Origin: Microvirga solisilvae
Lineage (GTDB): Bacteria > Pseudomonadota > Alphaproteobacteria > Rhizobiales > Beijerinckiaceae
Reading direction: 5' to 3'
Length of the DNA: 64,000 bases
Assembly (NCBI RefSeq): GCF_022808595.1
Contig: NZ_JAKUCN010000001.1
Location: 124,001 to 188,000, forward strand
Below are positions 59,966 through 64,000 of the stretch, piece after piece. The number at the start of each line of letters is the position of its first letter. Within the stretch, counting starts at the first letter, position 1. Both the position numbers and the translations under genes were made by a program. The notes beneath the pieces were generated by a model. It was given only the letters and a program-made list of their open reading frames with translations. It did no database searches and had not been told where the DNA came from.

Positions 59966-61081
59966 ATGGGACCGTTCCCGCACGATGCACCGCCGCCGGC
60001 TATCAGCGAAGACAACCCGATGGGAACCGACGGCTTCGAGTTCGTGGAGTTCTGCCACCCCGATCCGAAGGAACTCGACAAGCTGTTCAAGACGATGGGT
60101 TTTTCCGTCGTTGCCAAGCACCGCTCGAAGAACGTGCTGCTCTATCGCCAGGGCGACATTAACTTCATCGTCAATGCGGAGCCCGGCTCCTTCGCCGAGC
60201 GCTTCGCCAGCCAGCATGGGCCATCCGCTCCGGCGATGGCATTCCGCGTGGTCGATGCGAAATACGCTTATGAGCGCGCTCTCTCCATGGGCGCCAAGCC
60301 CGCGCAGACACAGGTGGGACCCAACGAACTGGAGATTCCGGCCATCGAGGGTATCGGCGGACTTCAGATCTACTTCGTCGATCGCTACGGCTCGAAGGGC
60401 TCGATCTATGACGTCGATTTCGAGTGGTTGGGTGAGAAGGATCCGAAGCCGCAAGGCGTCGGCCTCTATTACATCGACCACCTGACCCATAACGTCTATC
60501 GCGGTCGGCTGAGCGAATGGGCGGGCTTCTACGAGCGCCTCTTCAATTTCCGGCAGATCCGCTACTTCGACATCGAAGGCAAGCTGACGGGCCTGCATTC
60601 CCGCGCCATGACAAGCCCCGACGGCAAGATCCGCATTCCGATCAACGAAGATGCGGGCGAGACCGGGCAGATCGAAGAATACCTGCAGGAGTATAAAGGC
60701 GAGGGCATCCAGCACGTCGCCCTGGGTTCGCATGATCTCTACGAGTCCATCGAGACCCTGATCGGAAATGGGCTCGAATTCATGCCGGCGCCCAATGACA
60801 TCTATTACTCGCGGATCGACAAGCGCCTGCCCAGCCATGAGGAGTCGCTCGAACGGTTGCAGAAGAACGGTATCCTCATTGACGGCGAAGGAGTGGTGGA
60901 GGGAGGCTTCACGAAGGTGCTGCTCCAGCGCTTCGGCAAGACCGCCATCGGCCCGATCTTCTTCGAGTTCATCCAGCGCAAGGGCGACGAGGGATTCGGC
61001 GAAGGCAACTTCAAGGCACTCTTCGAATCCATTGAGGAGGATCAGATCCGTCGTGGCGTTCTGAAGCCGAAAGTGGCGTGA
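59966..61081 (+). CDS. hppD: 4-hydroxyphenylpyruvate dioxygenase
   Basis: A 371-residue non-haem iron enzyme with two glyoxalase-like halves. The N-terminal half begins GFEFVEFCHPDPKEL near 21. The catalytic half has iron ligands His in YIDHLTHNVYRG near 165, His in EGIQHVALGSHDLYES near 245, and Glu in GPIFFEFIQRKGDEGF near 325. It converts 4-hydroxyphenylpyruvate to homogentisate. ATG 59966 has AGGAGGAAAGCC upstream. Followed by a strong terminator. Confidence 0.96.
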   Translation: MGPFPHDAPPPAISEDNPMGTDGFEFVEFCHPDPKELDKLFKTMGFSVVAKHRSKNVLLYRQGDINFIVNAEPGSFAERFASQHGPSAPAMAFRVVDAKYAYERALSMGAKPAQTQVGPNELEIPAIEGIGGLQIYFVDRYGSKGSIYDVDFEWLGEKDPKPQGVGLYYIDHLTHNVYRGRLSEWAGFYERLFNFRQIRYFDIEGKLTGLHSRAMTSPDGKIRIPINEDAGETGQIEEYLQEYKGEGIQHVALGSHDLYESIETLIGNGLEFMPAPNDIYYSRIDKRLPSHEESLERLQKNGILIDGEGVVEGGFTKVLLQRFGKTAIGPIFFEFIQRKGDEGFGEGNFKALFESIEEDQIRRGVLKPKVA

Positions 61082-61110
61082 AATCGCTCTCTAAAGTTAC
61101 GATTCGATGG

Positions 61111-61138
61111 AGGCCGGGTTCGTCCCGGCCTTCTTTTT
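61111..61138 (+). terminator. Rho-independent terminator after hppD
   Basis: AGGCCGGG and CCCGGCCT form an 8-bp stem around TTCGT, followed by TCTTTTT. It ends the marR-maiA-hppD transcript, 30 bp after the stop. Confidence 0.9.
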
Positions 61139-61589
61139 GGGACGGTTGAGGCGCATCTCCGCCCAAATTGTGGATGGACTTATGCACAGCCTCACCCGTC
61201 CGTGATTCTCCGAAACAATGCTTCGGACGGTAGTTTACGCAGTTGCCGTACAGGCGTGAAAGCCTTGCAAATTAAGGATTTGTTAAGAACCGGGTTCAAA
61301 GTTTGCCGGAAAGGAAGGGGGCGAGGGTAAAAACGTTGCCTTTGTGCAACATGCCCCTGAAAAGCCCCCCGGCTTGCCCAGTTTGTGCCTTCATTTGGTT
61401 GCTTGCGGAACGGCTCTGGCTAATGTGGCACCAGCGACGGGGGCACCCCAGTCGTCATTTGATGAGTCCTAGCCACAGGCTGGGTCATCAGATCACTAGG
61501 GGAAAAGGGTGTGCTTGGAGCTTCACAGAAGTCTTCAAGGCACAACAAGCCCGACCCCCCAAGGGTCTCGAAACTTTGGAGGTTTAACC
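61139..61589. other. Long intergenic/leader region before the porin gene
   Basis: About 450 bp without a supported gene. The best promoter-like pair is TTGCTT (61399) and TAATGT (61421) 16 bp apart, a weak match. The last 120 bp are GC-poor runs with GGGG and CCCCCC blocks and end in a strong GGAGG (61578). A long untranslated leader is common for abundant outer-membrane proteins and could bind a small RNA, but I see no clear structure. Confidence 0.4.
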
Positions 61590-62855
61590 ATGAAGCTCGT
61601 TAAGAGCCTTCTTCTCGGTTCGGTTGCGGGTCTCGCCGCCGTTGCCGGTGCTCAGGCTGCTGATCTTCCCGCAAAGAAGGCTGCTGCCGTTGAATACGTT
61701 CGTGTCTGCTCCACCTACGGCGCAGGCTTCTTCTACATCCCCGGCACGGAAACCTGCCTCCGCGTCGGCGGCCGTGCACGCGCTGAAATCCGTTATGTCG
61801 AGCCGGACACCCGCGCTCGTGACTCGATCGGCTTCCGCGCTCGTGGCCGCATCCAGCTCGACGCTCGTACCGCCACGGCTTACGGCCTGCTGCGTACGTT
61901 CGTCCGCTTCGAGATGACCCGCGACACCGGCGTGTATGGCGCTTCCGCCACGACCGCCAACGTCGACCAGGCCTTCGTGCAGTTCGGCGGCCTCACCGCC
62001 GGTCGCGCCCTGTCGTTCTTCGACAACGGCGACCTGCCGACGGGTCACATGGGCACGCTCCGCTTCTCGGACGCTCCGAACGTGAACCTGTTCGCCTACA
62101 CCTTCTCCTTCGGCAACGGCTTCTCGGCCTCGCTGTCGGTTGAAGAAGGCCGCTTCGCTGGTAACACCTTCGATCTGACGCCTGGCGCTCCTGCCGACTT
62201 CTTCTACGGCGGCCAGCGCACGCCCGACCTCGTCGCTCAGCTCAAGTACTCCGGTACCTGGGGCTCCGCGATGCTCGCCGGTGCTGCTCACCAGATCCGC
62301 AGCGTTGCTATCCCGGTTGCTGGCTTCGCTGAGCCGGTCGTTCCGGACACCGAGTACGGCTTTGCTGTGACGGCTCAGGTTGGCATCAACCTGCCGATGC
62401 TGGCTGCTGGCGACGCTCTCTGGATCGCCGCGACCTACGCTGACGGCGCTATGGGCTACCTCGGCTTCGGTGGCGCTAACGGCCGCCTCGGCAGCGTGAA
62501 CCGTCCTGTCGTCGACGCCTACTACGACGTCGATGGCGAAATCGACACCGCTCAGGGCTGGTCGATCGCCGGTGGTCTCCGTCACTACTGGACCCCCGAG
62601 ATCCGTCAGAACGTCTTCGGTTCGTATGCTCGCGTTGAGTACGGCGCAGCTGCTGATGCCCTCTTCGGCACCCCGCTTGCTCCGGTCAGCGCGGACTTCA
62701 ACGAGTGGCGCGTTGGTACCAACGTGTTCTGGCAGCCGGTTGCTGGTCTCGACCTCGGCGTCGAAGTTCTCTATGCGAACATCGACCCGCGTGGTCCGGA
62801 TACCCGCTCGGGCGACGCCTGGGAAGGCCGCATCCGCGTTCAGCGCGACTTCTAA
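61590..62855 (+). CDS. Major outer-membrane porin (Rhizobiales type)
   Basis: A 421-residue porin with a Sec signal peptide (KLVKSLLLGSVAGLAAVAGAQA) and the Rhizobiales hallmark at the mature start (ADLPAKKAAAVEYVRVCSTYGAGFFYIPGTETCLRVGG in part), including the two cysteines. The remainder is amphipathic beta-strand rich in aromatic and small residues, ending with the C-terminal Phe (RVQRDF) used for barrel assembly. It forms a general diffusion pore. Codon use is strongly biased toward GCT, GGC, CGT and CTC, consistent with high expression. GGAGG lies 7 bp before the ATG. Confidence 0.95.
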   Translation: MKLVKSLLLGSVAGLAAVAGAQAADLPAKKAAAVEYVRVCSTYGAGFFYIPGTETCLRVGGRARAEIRYVEPDTRARDSIGFRARGRIQLDARTATAYGLLRTFVRFEMTRDTGVYGASATTANVDQAFVQFGGLTAGRALSFFDNGDLPTGHMGTLRFSDAPNVNLFAYTFSFGNGFSASLSVEEGRFAGNTFDLTPGAPADFFYGGQRTPDLVAQLKYSGTWGSAMLAGAAHQIRSVAIPVAGFAEPVVPDTEYGFAVTAQVGINLPMLAAGDALWIAATYADGAMGYLGFGGANGRLGSVNRPVVDAYYDVDGEIDTAQGWSIAGGLRHYWTPEIRQNVFGSYARVEYGAAADALFGTPLAPVSADFNEWRVGTNVFWQPVAGLDLGVEVLYANIDPRGPDTRSGDAWEGRIRVQRDF

Positions 62856-62880
62856 TCGGTTCAACCCGATTGGTTAGAGG

Positions 62881-62912
62881 AAACCCCGGTGGAAACACCG
62901 GGGTTTTCTTTT
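62881..62912 (+). terminator. Rho-independent terminator after the porin gene
   Basis: AAACCCCGGTG and CACCGGGGTTT pair around GAAA and are followed by TCTTTTT. A textbook strong terminator, 25 bp after the porin stop. The following stretch to 63134 shows nothing I can annotate. Confidence 0.95.
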
Positions 62913-63134
62913 TGCGTCGTTCTCGTTGTGAGGCGCGGGGATATGGCTTTTCCCAAGGCGCCAGTGCTCAGAAGACGCCAGAGTTCAGAACATCATCACT
63001 GATTTTGGAGAAGGCAGGCTCGGCTCACGGACGCGAGGTAATGTTCGTAGGAGGTTGTCGAAAGCTGCTTCGTTCATCAGTGACGGGTAAGGCACACTGA
63101 GAACGCTGCTGATGCCATGCTGATGAAGGCTGCT

Positions 63135-64000
63135 TTAAAGAGAGGTCTCAACTTTGACGATCAGGTTGCTGATCGCATGAAGAACCGCACCTTCCATCAA
63201 CGGCGCGTGGCCTTGGCCTGGCACCGTGAGGGCCGTTAGGTGCGGATGGCGCTGCTGCATGGCAAAGAGCGTCTTGTTTGAGAGCAGGTCCGAGAGTTCG
63301 CCTCGGATGGCGAGAACCGGTACAGACGCCAGCCCTTCGAAGAGCTGCCACAGATCCGGCATGGGCTTTGTCAGATCCAATTCCTGCAAAGGCTTCATCA
63401 GGTTGGGATCGTAGCTGAGCACGAGGCGGCCGCTCTCCTCATGCCAGGTGCCGCGGGCCATGGCTTCCCATTGCTCGGGACCAAAGGCGGGAAACTGCGG
63501 GCCGGAAACTTGCTTCAGGATCTGCGCACCCTCCAGCAGGGTCGCCGGCATTGGCAGCTTGCCGACATAGTTGCGAATGCGGATCAATCCTTCAGACTCG
63601 ATGACGGGGCCTACATCGTTCAGCACAGCGCCCGCGATCAGCCCGGGCTTTGCCACATTCAGCGCCATTGTGAGCAATCCGCCGCGTGAAGTTCCGACGA
63701 ACACGGCCTTCTCGATACCTGCGACGGTCAGAACCTGCAGAATGTCACCGAGCTCGGTGCCGAGATCGTATTGTCGCCAGTCTGAAGTCCATGCCGACCG
63801 GCCGCGTCCGCGGTAATCAACAGCGAGAACGCGGCGGGGGCGGAACGCATCCGTGCTGAGCGCCAGAGCGAGTTCGTGAAAATCCTCGGAGTTACGCGCG
63901 AGGCCCGGCAGGCACACGACGGGAAGCGCTGCTCCCGACAAGAGACCGTAATCGCGGGCATAGAGTTTCAGGCCGTCCGAGGCCGATACGAAGAGATCCC
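63135..64000 (-). CDS. Alpha/beta hydrolase, 5' end beyond the window
   Basis: An alpha/beta hydrolase with VCLPGLARNSEDF near the visible start, the YRGRGRS block, nucleophile elbow GTSRGG, and a C-terminal catalytic His in PGQGHAPLME. An internal TTG at 63941 could look like a start, but the frame stays open to the window edge and encodes a convincing domain start upstream (FVSASDGLKLYARDYG), so the true start lies past 64000. Such proteins include haloperoxidase-like and esterase types; the substrate is unknown. Confidence 0.88.
   Translation of the reverse strand, partial: DLFVSASDGLKLYARDYGLLSGAALPVVCLPGLARNSEDFHELALALSTDAFRPRRVLAVDYRGRGRSAWTSDWRQYDLGTELGDILQVLTVAGIEKAVFVGTSRGGLLTMALNVAKPGLIAGAVLNDVGPVIESEGLIRIRNYVGKLPMPATLLEGAQILKQVSGPQFPAFGPEQWEAMARGTWHEESGRLVLSYDPNLMKPLQELDLTKPMPDLWQLFEGLASVPVLAIRGELSDLLSNKTLFAMQQRHPHLTALTVPGQGHAPLMEGAVLHAISNLIVKVETSL

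Noticed and set aside
61584-62864. A 426-codon open frame opposite the porin gene
   Set aside because: It arises from the strongly biased porin codons read backwards; no recognisable domain or ribosome site.

Overview
The window is GC-rich, gene-dense chromosomal DNA from an alphaproteobacterium. It is most likely a Hyphomicrobiales member near Methylobacteriaceae (Microvirga-like). That placement is inferred from the Rhizobiales-type porin at 61590, the ECF11 sigma factor/ChrR pair, the many peptide and amino-acid ABC importers, the MurR/RpiR regulators and the HWE histidine kinase. I see no insertion sequences, phage genes, CRISPR arrays or rRNA. One tRNA gene, tRNA-Ser(GCT), is present.

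Layout. (1) 1-3.3 kb: endo/exonuclease/phosphatase family protein, glutathione S-transferase, WaaE-like glycosyltransferase, RidA, tRNA-Ser. (2) 3.5-12.3 kb: a minus-strand dipeptide ABC operon (A-B-C-D-F) ending in an alpha/beta hydrolase and an M20 amidohydrolase, with a divergent RpiR regulator and an inverted repeat between them. (3) 12.6-14.4 kb: an ABC exporter. (4) 14.5-20.6 kb: a singlet-oxygen-type sigma-E (RpoE/ChrR) locus. It holds DUF2177, DUF1295, anti-sigma, sigma, FAD oxidoreductase, DUF1365 and CFA-synthase-like genes. Three promoters of the form TGATCC-N18-TATNNN can be read in front of three transcription units. (5) 20.6-24.1 kb: a small secreted protein, an aldo/keto reductase and a PrfH-RtcB ribosome-repair pair. 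(6) 24.2-31.5 kb: amino-acid uptake (RpiR, binding protein, two permeases, no ATPase), a DadA-like oxidase, then ornithine cyclodeaminase and arginase divergent from an Lrp regulator. Two copies of a structured palindromic repeat lie here. (7) 31.6-38.3 kb: small unknown genes, a Crp/Fnr regulator, amidase, TrhO-SlyX, a PhnA-domain protein, and an ECF sigma factor with DUF4142 and cupredoxin genes that share a promoter motif. (8) 38.4-47.1 kb: luciferase-like oxidoreductase and a second peptide/solute ABC operon with aldehyde dehydrogenase and SDR genes. (9) 47.2-52.6 kb: HWE kinase, ABC-F ATPase, old yellow enzyme, dodecin. (10) 52.7-53.9 kb: a two-gene unit of a FeeM-like N-acyltransferase and an isoprenylcysteine-methyltransferase-like membrane protein. 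(11) 54.1-61.1 kb: tyrosine/homogentisate degradation (FAH, HmgA, MarR, MaiA, HPPD) with an orphan TRAP binding protein and two near-perfect MarR operators. (12) 61.6-64 kb: a major porin and an alpha/beta hydrolase cut by the window end.

Taken together this is a metabolically versatile, probably aerobic soil or plant-associated bacterium. It imports peptides and amino acids, degrades arginine/ornithine and tyrosine, and protects its membrane from oxidative damage. The least explained items are the acyltransferase/methyltransferase pair (a possible acyl-signal pathway) and the second ECF regulon with its repeated promoter motif.
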